Source of the DNA: Dictyoglomus sp. NZ13-RE01
Lineage (GTDB): Bacteria; Dictyoglomota; Dictyoglomia; Dictyoglomales; Dictyoglomaceae
Direction: 5' to 3'
DNA: 30,838 nt
Assembly (NCBI GenBank): GCA_002878375.1
Contig: NIRF01000017.1
Location: 1-30,838, forward strand
Of this stretch, positions 1 to 7,055 are shown piece after piece. Made by a program: the position numbers and the translations under genes. The notes under the pieces were generated by a model. That model was not told the origin of the DNA and did no database searches. It worked only from the letters and a program-made list of their open reading frames with translations. The number at the start of each line of letters is the position of its first letter. Position 1 is the stretch's first letter.

Positions 1-217
1 TATTTATGGGAGCATTGTTAGTTATTTACTTAACATCAAAAATAGAGAAGGGAGAGCATAGAATAAAGTTATTAAAAGAGGAATTAAAGAGAGGAATAAT
101 AAGCTTCATAAATTTTGCCTTAAGAATAATTGAGATATTAAGATTGAGGTTAAAGATAAGCAAGAAAGGAAGAATTGTGCTTATGATTGGGGGTGATTAA
201 AAATGATTACAGATCAG
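1..217 (+). mobile_element. Right end of insertion sequence IS-C (3' part of transposase plus terminal repeat)
   Basis: The reading frame is open from the window edge and stops at 198-200. The visible 3' part encodes about 64 residues rich in Lys, Arg, Leu and Ile, with no motif I can assign. Directly after the stop, 201-217 (AAATGATTACAGATCAG) is the inverted complement of the left end of the element that begins at 30621 (CTGACCTGTAATCAG), with two mismatches near the tip. This pairing of ends is what identifies it as an IS. I infer that the coding part is the transposase C-terminus; the family cannot be named from this piece. The target duplication cannot be seen because the left end lies outside the window. 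Confidence 0.7.
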
Positions 218-225
218 TCCAAATA

Positions 226-264
226 TTATAGTTGACAATTATGTAATTAACTGCTAAACTATAA
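226..264 (+). promoter_or_regulatory. Promoter and possible operator of the GntR-type gene
   Basis: A consensus -35 box TTGACA (232-237) lies 17 bases before a weaker -10 box TAAACT (255-260). An 8-bp inverted repeat, TTATAGTT (226-233) and AACTATAA (257-264), brackets the two boxes. This is a plausible place for autoregulation by the GntR protein encoded just downstream, but the arms are far apart for a normal FadR-family operator. The promoter starts only 14 bases after the end of IS-C. Confidence 0.45.
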
Positions 265-279
265 ATAATTGTTTGATGT

Positions 280-1047
280 ATGACATCTAATAACTTATCG
301 AGTAGATTGAATATGGGACGAAAGAAGGAAAAAATATTTAAAAAAGTACCTTCAATAGATGTTCAGATGTTCCTTCAAGAACAAATTAAAAATTATATCA
401 TTAATAAAAAATTTTCCCCCGGAGATAAACTTCCTAGTGAAGTGCAACTCTCTAAAGAATTTGGAGTGAGCAGAAGTACAATTAGGGAAGCTTTAAGAGC
501 ATTAGAAGGTGTTGGAATTTTAACATCTCAGCATGGTAGCGGCTGGTATGTTAATTCCTTTAATTTTGATGCTTTGGCTGGGAATTTAGCCTATAGTTTG
601 CAGTTTGACACTAATAGTATTTTTGATTTGTTGCAAATTAGAGAGGTACTTGAACTTTCCTTTTTAGAGGAAGCTTTAGAATCTCTTAGAGAAAAGGATT
701 TAGATGAGCTTGGAAATATTATAAATATTATGAAAAGTAAATTAGAACAAGGAAAACCTTTTATAAAAGAAGATATGATGTTTCATAGAATTCTTTTTAG
801 AAGAATTAAAAATCAAATAGTGATTAAAATCTTAGATATTTTTTGGAAATTATTTGAACATTTAGATGAGCCCTTGTTATATTCAGCTAATCAGGATGCA
901 GTGATTAATTACCATATGAGTATGTTAAACCATATTAAGAATAAGGATTATGAAAAGACAAAATCAATTTTAAAAGAACATTTTATTGATGTTTATGAAA
1001 GATTATTAAAATATAAAAATGATACTGAAAGGAGGTGTATATGTTAA
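280..1047 (+). CDS. GntR/FadR-subfamily transcriptional regulator
   Basis: A 255-residue one-component regulator that probably controls the adjacent sugar importer in response to a sugar or sugar acid. Residues about 28-95 form the winged helix-turn-helix, with the typical GntR stretches PGDKLPSE and VSRSTIREALRALE. Residues about 105-245 form an all-helical FCD ligand-binding domain. His residues in FHRIL, YHMSML, NHIKNKD and KEHF sit where FCD proteins bind a metal ion. The ATG at 280 has no ribosome site; the ATG at 313 is an alternative start and keeps the whole DNA-binding domain. The gene lies 54 bases upstream of the binding-protein gene in the same direction. Family assignment is firm, the ligand unknown. 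Confidence 0.88.
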   Translation: MTSNNLSSRLNMGRKKEKIFKKVPSIDVQMFLQEQIKNYIINKKFSPGDKLPSEVQLSKEFGVSRSTIREALRALEGVGILTSQHGSGWYVNSFNFDALAGNLAYSLQFDTNSIFDLLQIREVLELSFLEEALESLREKDLDELGNIINIMKSKLEQGKPFIKEDMMFHRILFRRIKNQIVIKILDIFWKLFEHLDEPLLYSANQDAVINYHMSMLNHIKNKDYEKTKSILKEHFIDVYERLLKYKNDTERRCIC

Positions 1048-1058
1048 TTAATTTTTAG
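1029..1058 (+). other. Strong ribosome site followed by a five-codon ORF
   Basis: AAAGGAGGTG (1029-1038) is followed at 1041 by ATG, four codons and a TAG at 1056-1058. It overlaps the last codons of the GntR gene in another frame. A similar GGAGGTGTAT sequence precedes the real start of the next gene at 1102. It may be a minimal leader ORF, a coupling device, or an older ribosome site left behind by a local duplication. Confidence 0.3.
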
Positions 1059-1101
1059 AAATTTCTTTACCATAGATTGAGAAATAGGGAGGTGTATTGT
1101 G

Positions 1102-2349
1102 ATGTTTAAAAACTCAAGAGTATATATATTTTCAATTTTAATCTTAATTTTGATTCTTTTAGTTTCACCCATTCAAGGACAAAAAAAGACTATAATAAAA
1201 TATTGGTTGTGGCTTGATGATCCTACAGATCCTATGTTTCCAGATTTAGTTAAGCAATTTAATTCCCAAAATCCAGATATTCAAGTAGAATATGAATTAA
1301 TACCATTAGCTCAATATTATGATAAACTGGTAACCGCTGTAGGAGCTGGTACCGCGCCAGATTGTGCAAGATTTAAAGATTGGTGGTTAGGGGCTTTTGT
1401 TGATGCTGGAGCTTTAGAACCTTTAGATAATTATTTAAAGAATTGGAGTGGATATAAGGATGTAATAGCAAATCTTTGGAATACAGGAAAAATACATTCT
1501 AAAAGTCCTATTTATATGATGCCACACCAGTTTATTACTTTCTACTTATATTATAGAAAAGATTGGTTTAAAGAGAAAAATTTACCACCACCTACAGATT
1601 TAAATAAATTTTTAGATGCAGCAAAAAAATTAACTGACCCGTCAAAGAATCAATATGGTTTTGGTCTAAGAGGTGGTGCTGGAGGGCAAGATCAATGGTT
1701 AGCATTTATAGTAGCTCAAGGGGCAAGATTAGTAGACAAGAATGGTAAAGTTATTGCTGATTCCCCTGAAGCAATTTTAGCAAATCAATGGTACATAGAT
1801 CTATATAGAGTTCATAAAGTTGCACCACCATCTGCACCTACTGATGCATATGCTCAGATTTTAGGGGCATTTCAAGCAGGAATTACTGCAATGATGGCGC
1901 ATCATGTTGGTTCATCAGTTTTAGTTACTCAGAAATTGGGGGAAGATAAAGTAGGTGTCGTTCCTATGCCTTCAGCTGATCCTAAGAAACCAGCAACTAT
2001 GATGACAATGAGTGGTAATGTGATATTCTCAGGTTCTAAAAATAAAGAAGCAGCCTTTAAATTCATTAGCTGGCTAACAGAGAAAGATCAGATGGATAAA
2101 TGGTGTCGTTCACGTCAAGGACAATTACCTGTTTTAAAATCTGTTGCATCAATGCCATATTATAAGAATAATATATTTTTCAAGGTTTCTTTAGATCAAG
2201 CAAAATATGCAATAGCATGGCCTCCTCTGCCGGGAGTTGGATATATAAGTGCTCAATTATGGCAGAATTTAATGCAAAAGGCACTACTTGGAGAAATCAC
2301 ATCTAAGGAAATGATGGAGGAGATCGCTAATGCTCTTAGAAAAAAGTAA
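1102..2349 (+). CDS. Extracellular sugar-binding protein of a CUT1-type ABC importer
   Basis: This is the substrate-capturing subunit (family 1 extracellular solute-binding protein) of a carbohydrate importer. The first about 27 residues are a signal peptide with a long Ile/Leu core, ending near SPIQG-QKK. There is no lipobox Cys, so it is probably released or periplasmic rather than a lipoprotein. The mature part has the usual pattern for the family: an early WLWLDDPTDPM strand region, DLVKQFNSQNPDIQVEYE, and a C-terminal FISWLTEKDQMDKW. Length (415 residues) is normal. I chose the ATG at 1102 over the GTG at 1099 because GGGAGGTG (1087-1094) is then about 7 bases away. The gene overlaps the next one by 20 bases. 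The sugar cannot be told from sequence. Confidence 0.9.
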   Translation: MFKNSRVYIFSILILILILLVSPIQGQKKTIIKYWLWLDDPTDPMFPDLVKQFNSQNPDIQVEYELIPLAQYYDKLVTAVGAGTAPDCARFKDWWLGAFVDAGALEPLDNYLKNWSGYKDVIANLWNTGKIHSKSPIYMMPHQFITFYLYYRKDWFKEKNLPPPTDLNKFLDAAKKLTDPSKNQYGFGLRGGAGGQDQWLAFIVAQGARLVDKNGKVIADSPEAILANQWYIDLYRVHKVAPPSAPTDAYAQILGAFQAGITAMMAHHVGSSVLVTQKLGEDKVGVVPMPSADPKKPATMMTMSGNVIFSGSKNKEAAFKFISWLTEKDQMDKWCRSRQGQLPVLKSVASMPYYKNNIFFKVSLDQAKYAIAWPPLPGVGYISAQLWQNLMQKALLGEITSKEMMEEIANALRKK

Positions 2350-3238
2350 TTTGATTTATAAATGGGAGAAAAGGGTTTTCCCTTTTCTCCTTCTTTTACC
2401 TGCATTAATACTCATTTTAGGAATTGTTGCTTATCCTGTTTTTAGAGCTATCTGGTTAAGTTTTCATAGTTATAATCCTTTAAAACCTTTTATTGTTGAA
2501 TATGTGGGGTTTGACAATTATGTAAAAATTTTTAGAGATCAACTTTTTATAACTGCTTTGAAGAATTCTCTTATATGGACTATAGGAGTGGTTTTTTTTC
2601 AATTTTTAGGTGGGTTATTTGGGGCTCTTATTCTAAAACAAAATTTTAAAGGAAGATCTATTGTAAGAGGTTTATCTCTTATACCATGGGTTACTCCAAG
2701 TATTTTAATAGCCATTATGTGGATTTGGATGTTAGATGGTAATTATGGAATAATAAATGATGTTCTATTAAAATTAGGTATAATATCAAAATATATCCCC
2801 TGGTTGGCACAAAAAAATACTGCTCTTCCATCTGTTATGATAGCAGATATATGGAGAGGAATTCCCTTTTTTGCTGTTATGCTTTTGGCTGCTATGGATG
2901 CTATTCCTGAAGAACTTTATGAGGCTGCAAAAATTGATGGAGCAAGCTCATTTAAAATTTTTACTAATATAACTTGGCCTCTTATTCTTCCTACAGTGTT
3001 AATTACAACTATGCTTAGGATTATATGGACTGCTAATCACATGGATTTAATTCTTATAATGACAGATGGAGGGCCTGGTTCGAGTAGTTTAATACTACCA
3101 TTGATGTCTTATCATATAGCATACAAACAGTTGAATTTTGGATATGCTTCTGCTATAGCTATACTACAAGGAATATTTCTTATAGTTATTATATCTTTCT
3201 ATTTGAGACTGTTAAGAAAGGGAGGGAGTATATATTGA
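2330..3238 (+). CDS. Sugar ABC transporter permease, MalF/UgpA type
   Basis: The first membrane subunit of the importer; 302 residues with about six transmembrane helices. The cytoplasmic EAA loop that docks on the ATPase is clear near residues 195-215 (EELYEAAKIDGASS). The start ATG lies inside the 3' end of the binding-protein gene and has GGAGGAGA (2316-2323) in front of it, so translation is probably coupled. It ends in a 4-base overlap with the next gene. No ATPase gene is in the cluster; such importers often share an MsmX-type ATPase encoded elsewhere, which I infer here. Confidence 0.9.
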   Translation: MLLEKSNLIYKWEKRVFPFLLLLPALILILGIVAYPVFRAIWLSFHSYNPLKPFIVEYVGFDNYVKIFRDQLFITALKNSLIWTIGVVFFQFLGGLFGALILKQNFKGRSIVRGLSLIPWVTPSILIAIMWIWMLDGNYGIINDVLLKLGIISKYIPWLAQKNTALPSVMIADIWRGIPFFAVMLLAAMDAIPEELYEAAKIDGASSFKIFTNITWPLILPTVLITTMLRIIWTANHMDLILIMTDGGPGSSSLILPLMSYHIAYKQLNFGYASAIAILQGIFLIVIISFYLRLLRKGGSIY

Positions 3239-4056
3239 AGAAGGGAAAATTTTTAAAGTATTGTCTAATTTTTATATGGTTATTATTTATATTAGCTCCC
3301 TATATGTGGATGTTTATTACATCACTCAAATCTCCAGAAGAACTATATACTTTCCCTTTAAAATATTTTCCTTCTAAACCTACTTTCGAAGGATATAAAT
3401 TACTTCTTCAAACTACACCATTTCTGATATACATGAAAAATAGTATTATTGTTGCTGTATTTACCGTGATTATTGCACTATTTGTAGCAATTCTTGCCTC
3501 TTATAGCTTTTCGAGATTTGAATTTAAAGGTAAAACACCACTTTCCTTTATTTTTTTAATTACTCAAATGTTTCCTGCTATTTTACTTGCAATCCCATTG
3601 TTTTTGGTTATGAGAAATATAGGAGTCCTAAATTCACCTTTTTCTTTAATATTAGCTCATAGTACCTTTGCTGTCCCTTTCTCAACTTGGATGATTACAG
3701 GATTTTTGAATTCTATTCCAAAAGAATTAGATGAGGCTGCTCAAATAGATGGGTGTAATAAATTAGGAGTTTTAAGATATGTGATTATACCTGTCGCTGC
3801 TCCTGGGCTAATTGCTGCTACTATTTATATATTCATTTATTCTTGGAATGAATTTTTATATGCCCTTACCTTTACTTCAGATATTAGGGCTAGAACTATT
3901 CCTGTAGGTTTGCATACCTTTATGGGAGAATATATTATAAGATGGGATTTGTTAACTGCTGGAGGTGTTATAACTGGTTTACCTGTAATTATAATTTTTA
4001 TGTTTATTCAAAAATATCTAATTAAAGGTCTAACGGAGGGGGCAATAAAAGGATAA
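3235..4056 (+). CDS. Sugar ABC transporter permease, MalG/UgpE type
   Basis: The second membrane subunit; 273 residues with about six transmembrane helices. The family's N-terminal phrase is present (APYMWMFITSLKSPEEL), as is the EAA docking loop (KELDEAAQIDGCN). The start is TTG at 3235, which overlaps the upstream stop as TTGA; a G-rich site (GGGAGGGAG) lies just before it. It is the last gene of the operon and is followed by a hairpin terminator. Length and motif positions are normal and I see no damage. Confidence 0.9.
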   Translation: MKKGKFLKYCLIFIWLLFILAPYMWMFITSLKSPEELYTFPLKYFPSKPTFEGYKLLLQTTPFLIYMKNSIIVAVFTVIIALFVAILASYSFSRFEFKGKTPLSFIFLITQMFPAILLAIPLFLVMRNIGVLNSPFSLILAHSTFAVPFSTWMITGFLNSIPKELDEAAQIDGCNKLGVLRYVIIPVAAPGLIAATIYIFIYSWNEFLYALTFTSDIRARTIPVGLHTFMGEYIIRWDLLTAGGVITGLPVIIIFMFIQKYLIKGLTEGAIKG

Positions 4057-4074
4057 TAAAATAATTAATTCAAT

Positions 4075-4103
4075 GGGGAAGTATTTAATATTCCCCTTAC
4101 TTT
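4075..4103 (+). terminator. Terminator after the first sugar importer operon
   Basis: GGGGAA (4075-4080) pairs with TTCCCC (4091-4096) around a 10-base loop and is followed by a T-rich stretch. It lies 18 bases after the permease stop. Confidence 0.65.
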
Positions 4104-4512
4104 TAATTATGATTATGCATTCTAAGAGGAAATTTTTATAGTTTATTGATTATGATTCTTTTTTTTATTATCTACTTTTTCAATTTTAAGTTTTTTAAAT
4201 AACATATTCTGATAAATTGATGAAATGTTACCACAATTAATATGCTAAATCGAATAAAAATTATTATAATTAAAATATGAAAAACTTAGTTTTTTATCTT
4301 GTAGGAATTTTTAAGATTAATTAATTGTTATCCTTACTGCAGGAAAAATACAAATAATTGAAATATACCACATTTTTTAAATTATTAGAACTTTCTGTTT
4401 TTTAACTACAAATCTTATACACAAAAGTTTTTTATCAAGTTTAATTTATTAAGAGTTTATATTGATTATGATATATTCTAAGCATTCTTTAATACAATAA
4501 AATAATTATTTG
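4104..4512. other. AT-rich gap with no recognisable gene
   Basis: About 410 bases of very AT-rich DNA with stops in all frames at short intervals. I see no gene, RNA structure or clear promoter. It ends where an IS-A fragment begins. Confidence 0.6.
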
Positions 4513-4668
4513 ATATGGACATAGTTACCACCCTTGAGAAATATAGATAAATTCTTAGTAAACAAACCATAAAGAGATAGAAGGTCCTCTAAAAGTATCA
4601 CTGGAAATTCTAAAACATGAGGATGAACCAAATTATCATTGACCTTAACTTTTCATAAGGTTTTTTGT
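4513..4668 (-). mobile_element. Fragment of IS-A, 3' end only, reversed
   Basis: Read on the minus strand, this matches the last roughly 155 bases of IS-A (7989-8144), including the transposase 3' end and the inner part of the right terminal repeat (ATGGACATAGTTACCACCC at 4515-4533). The match is nearly exact for the outer 120 bases and weaker further in. The rest of the element is missing, so it is a solo end left by deletion. Confidence 0.85.
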
Positions 4669-4690
4669 ATAAGGAATAACATTAACAGGC

Positions 4691-4717
4691 CTGAGGGGAT
4701 AGTTTTTATCCCCTCAG
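4691..4717 (-). terminator. Perfect hairpin at the end of the M48 protease gene
   Basis: An 11-bp perfect stem (4691-4701 with 4707-4717) with a 5-base loop overlaps the stop codon of the protease gene. No long T run follows on either strand, so it may protect the mRNA end as much as terminate. Confidence 0.55.
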
Positions 4718-5923
4718 AGCTAATATCCTTTCTTCAGGTGCTGGATGAGAATAATACCATGTTCTATAAAGGGGAAGAGGATTTAGATTTGATAAATTTT
4801 CTTTTACTAATCTTTTTAGAGCACTTATTAAAGGTTTAGGGGTTCCAAGAAGCTCCTTAGAAAATCTATCTGCCTCGTACTCAAATTTTCGGGATATAGC
4901 ATTTATAATAGGAGAAATGAAATAGGCAATAGATGATACAAAAATAAAGGAATAAACAATAAGTGTAAAGTTTTTCTCTACTGAAAAGGCTTGAGAAATT
5001 AATGGAGACTTATAGAGAAAATATACAAAATAAATATAGGCAGTATAAAATAGGGAGCTTAAAATAATAATCTTAGGAATATGTTTTTTTACATTATGTC
5101 CCAATTCATGGGCAAGAACTGCCAAAATCTCCTCATGACTATAGCTCAATATGGTATCGAAAAGTACAACTCTTCTTGAATTCCCAATTCCTGTAAGATA
5201 GGCATTCACCCTCTTTGTTCTTCTTGATGCATCCATAACAAAAACCTTTGATATTTTAAAGTGAGCCTTTTCTAAAAGAGAAAGGATTTTCTCCTTTAAC
5301 TCTTGGTCCTCCAATGGATAAAACTTATTGAATAAAGGAGCTATTATCATAGGATAAAGCCATGATATAAATATCTCAAAAACTATTACTACAAGGGCAA
5401 ACTTCCACCACCAATTAGGATCTGTTTCTATAATCCAAAGTAGAAAAGAAAGCAAAGGTACGCCTAATATTATGGCTACTAATATAGACTTAATTATATC
5501 AGTAATAAAAGTTTTAGGAGTGGTAGTATTAAACCCGTATTTTTCTTCTATTACAAAGGTAGAGTATACATCAAATGGAATAGATATAATAAGATTTATT
5601 AATCCTAAGATGCCAAAGAACAAAAGACCTTGTAAAATATATGAACTAGTAAGGGAAGAAACAAGCTTTTCAAAATATGGATATCCCCAAATAATGAGCA
5701 CAACAGACAAAATTATGTCCACAATATGAGATATTACTCCTAAATTTGTTCTATCTATCAAATATTTTTTGGACTTTTCAAAATCCTCTTCTGTTATTAT
5801 ATCTTTAAAAATTTCTGGAATCTTGGCATTAGGAGAAGTAGCATAGTTTTTATTCCACACATCAAGAACTAACTCCCATATTTCCTTTACCAAAAAGACA
5901 AAAAGAAAAATATAAAAAAACAT
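4706..5923 (-). CDS. M48 (Ste24-type) membrane zinc metalloprotease
   Basis: A 405-residue integral membrane protease of the CAAX protease 1/Ste24 branch. Known members cut membrane or misfolded proteins; bacterial members have no prenylated substrate, so quality control is an inference. The zinc motif HELGH is at about residues 273-277, and the third ligand is the Glu in EYEADRF near residue 347. Six or seven hydrophobic segments surround it. The N-terminal half (EDFEKSKKY, YGFNTTTPKTFITD) has the usual Ste24 phrases. GGAGGT lies just before the start and overlaps the upstream stop, so it is probably co-transcribed with the isomerase-like gene. Length is typical and the gene looks intact. 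Confidence 0.9.
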   Translation of the reverse strand: MFFYIFLFVFLVKEIWELVLDVWNKNYATSPNAKIPEIFKDIITEEDFEKSKKYLIDRTNLGVISHIVDIILSVVLIIWGYPYFEKLVSSLTSSYILQGLLFFGILGLINLIISIPFDVYSTFVIEEKYGFNTTTPKTFITDIIKSILVAIILGVPLLSFLLWIIETDPNWWWKFALVVIVFEIFISWLYPMIIAPLFNKFYPLEDQELKEKILSLLEKAHFKISKVFVMDASRRTKRVNAYLTGIGNSRRVVLFDTILSYSHEEILAVLAHELGHNVKKHIPKIIILSSLFYTAYIYFVYFLYKSPLISQAFSVEKNFTLIVYSFIFVSSIAYFISPIINAISRKFEYEADRFSKELLGTPKPLISALKRLVKENLSNLNPLPLYRTWYYSHPAPEERILALRG

Positions 5924-5934
5924 ATAGATACCTC

Positions 5935-6783
5935 CTACGAAATTTTTATAGCTTGAGAAAGAAGCTTAATACTTGCCAAAATTCCATCCTCATAGTTTGC
6001 TTTCCCTTCAAATTCTATAGATAAATATCCTTTATAACCTACATTTTTTAATATTCTCAAGATTCTTACATAGTCAGGATTTAAATTAAAGTCATAAAAA
6101 ATGCCACCACCAAAATAGGTTTTTGCATGAACAAGTACTGTATAGGGTGCAAGCTTTTCCAATTGTTCATATGTGTCATCTAAAAAGTTTCCACAATCTA
6201 ATGTTACCTTAAGCCATTCACTGTTTACCCCTTTTAATATATCTAATACCCCATCTGCAGAGTATGTAAGTCCCCAGTGGTTTTCTACAGCCAAGATAAT
6301 ACCATATTCCTTTGCAAATTCCACACATTCTCTAAATGCTTCTATATTCCATTCCATACCCTCTTCATAGGTATATCCCTCTAATGCAGGTTCTTTCCCT
6401 CTTTTAGCCATAAGTTCTGTGAAACTTTTTATGGTTCCCCATCTTCCTCCAAAAATCCTAACTATTGGTGCACCTAATTTATATCCCACTTTTATTAATT
6501 CTTTTACTTTTTCTACCTCTTTTTTCCTTTCTTCTTTATCGGGCTTAACAAAATTATTATGAATGGAAAAAGCATAAATATCTAAAGAATGCTCTACACA
6601 AAGTCTTTTAATTCTGTTAACATAATCATCCTCAAAAGATTCCATTTGTACTGCTAAAATTTCAAGTCCATCTAATCCATATTTATAGGACAAGGATATC
6701 ATATCTTCTAATTTTAGAGATTTCTCCTCAGGATTTCCATAATCAAACCTTTTAAAAGAGTAAGTAGAACTTCCTATTCTCAT
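5935..6783 (-). CDS. Sugar-phosphate isomerase/epimerase family TIM barrel
   Basis: A 282-residue protein of the xylose-isomerase-like TIM barrel family (AP endonuclease 2 superfamily), which holds sugar epimerases, isomerases and inositol-pathway enzymes. Metal ligands can be placed: Glu in LAVENHWG, Asp in VTLDCGNF, His in LVHAKTYF and Glu in LSIEFEGK. The pattern is that of an active enzyme. The ATG at 6783 is preferred over the TTG at 6798 because GGGAGG lies at the right distance before 6783. The gene is 11 bases upstream of the protease gene and transcribed first. The substrate cannot be predicted; a carbohydrate is most likely. Confidence 0.85.
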   Translation of the reverse strand: MRIGSSTYSFKRFDYGNPEEKSLKLEDMISLSYKYGLDGLEILAVQMESFEDDYVNRIKRLCVEHSLDIYAFSIHNNFVKPDKEERKKEVEKVKELIKVGYKLGAPIVRIFGGRWGTIKSFTELMAKRGKEPALEGYTYEEGMEWNIEAFRECVEFAKEYGIILAVENHWGLTYSADGVLDILKGVNSEWLKVTLDCGNFLDDTYEQLEKLAPYTVLVHAKTYFGGGIFYDFNLNPDYVRILRILKNVGYKGYLSIEFEGKANYEDGILASIKLLSQAIKIS

Positions 6784-6813
6784 TCTTTTTCCTCCCAAAC
6801 TTAATTATTAAAA

Positions 6814-6843
6814 ATTATACAACCCCTAAAAAGGGGGGAGCAA
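6814..6843 (-). promoter_or_regulatory. Promoter of the isomerase-protease operon
   Basis: On the minus strand, TTGCTC (6843-6838) is 18 bases before TATAAT (6819-6814), about 30 bases upstream of the ATG at 6783. The -35 box lies in the 3' arm of a terminator hairpin that belongs to the neighbouring decayed gene. The IS-A insertion stops 20 bases further upstream. Confidence 0.5.
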
Positions 6844-6859
6844 GTTTCTTCTTGCCCCC
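6826..6859 (-). terminator. Terminator of the decayed repeat-protein gene, rebuilt by the IS-A target duplication
   Basis: On the minus strand a stem made from 6851-6859 and 6835-6844 (one bulged base, loop of six) runs into TTTTT at about 6826-6832, a Rho-independent terminator. Its 5' arm is part of the 15-base sequence duplicated on the far side of IS-A at 8145-8159. If IS-A is removed, the terminator sits about 20 bases after the stop of the repeat-protein remnant at 8180. Confidence 0.65.
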
Positions 6860-6862
6860 GCC
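6848..6862. repeat. 15-bp target-site duplication, left copy
   Basis: CTTCTTGCCCCCGCC at 6848-6862 is repeated exactly at 8145-8159, immediately outside the two ends of IS-A. Confidence 0.85.
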
Positions 6863-6929
6863 GGCAAATAGGTATGGACATAGGTACCAGTATAGTAATA
6901 ATAGTAGTAATGAGGTAGAGGAGAAAGGA

Positions 6930-7055
6930 ATGGAGAAAGATAAAAAGATAGAAAGAATTGAGGCTGCACTCCTTCTTCTTGGTATAATTAAGAAATTAAG
7001 GCTCCCTTTCTTTAGAAAACTTAATCCTTTCCAAGAAGGAGGGTGCAGCCTATGA
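6930..7055 (+). CDS. 41-residue leader ORF of IS-A
   Basis: The ATG at 6930 follows GAGGAGA. The product is basic with a Leu-rich middle and no known domain. Its stop TGA overlaps the transposase start as ATGA (7052-7055). The ORF runs through the long hairpin at 6962-7050, so a ribosome translating it would melt the hairpin and free the transposase ribosome site. I infer a translational-coupling leader rather than a protein with its own role. It could also be a vestigial first ORF of a two-ORF element. Confidence 0.45.
   Translation: MEKDKKIERIEAALLLLGIIKKLRLPFFRKLNPFQEGGCSL
6962..7050 (+). promoter_or_regulatory. Long hairpin that hides the IS-A transposase ribosome site
   Basis: The arm 6962-6982 pairs with 7031-7050: 20 base pairs with one bulged T (6970) and one G-U pair. 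An inner pairing ATTAAG (6987-6992) with CTTAAT (7020-7025) extends it. The 3' arm contains AAGGAGGG (7036-7043), the ribosome site of the transposase start at 7052. In the folded RNA the site would be covered. Confidence 0.75.

Noticed and set aside
2511-2525. TTGACAATTATGTAA identical to the promoter region at 232-246
   Set aside because: It lies inside the permease gene and codes for a normal family stretch (FDNYVK), with no -10 box placed after it. Probably chance.
4639-4839. A 66-codon open frame on the plus strand
   Set aside because: It runs from an IS-A fragment into the antisense of the intact M48 protease gene, so it is accidental.
6962-7050. A riboswitch reading of the long IS-A hairpin
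   Set aside because: The structure is a simple long stem inside a mobile element with no conserved multi-helix core. Ribosome-site masking explains it.
6852-7055. A longer start (6852) for the IS-A leader ORF
   Set aside because: That start lies in the target-site duplication outside the element, and the extra residues come from the terminal repeat. The start at 6930 has a ribosome site.
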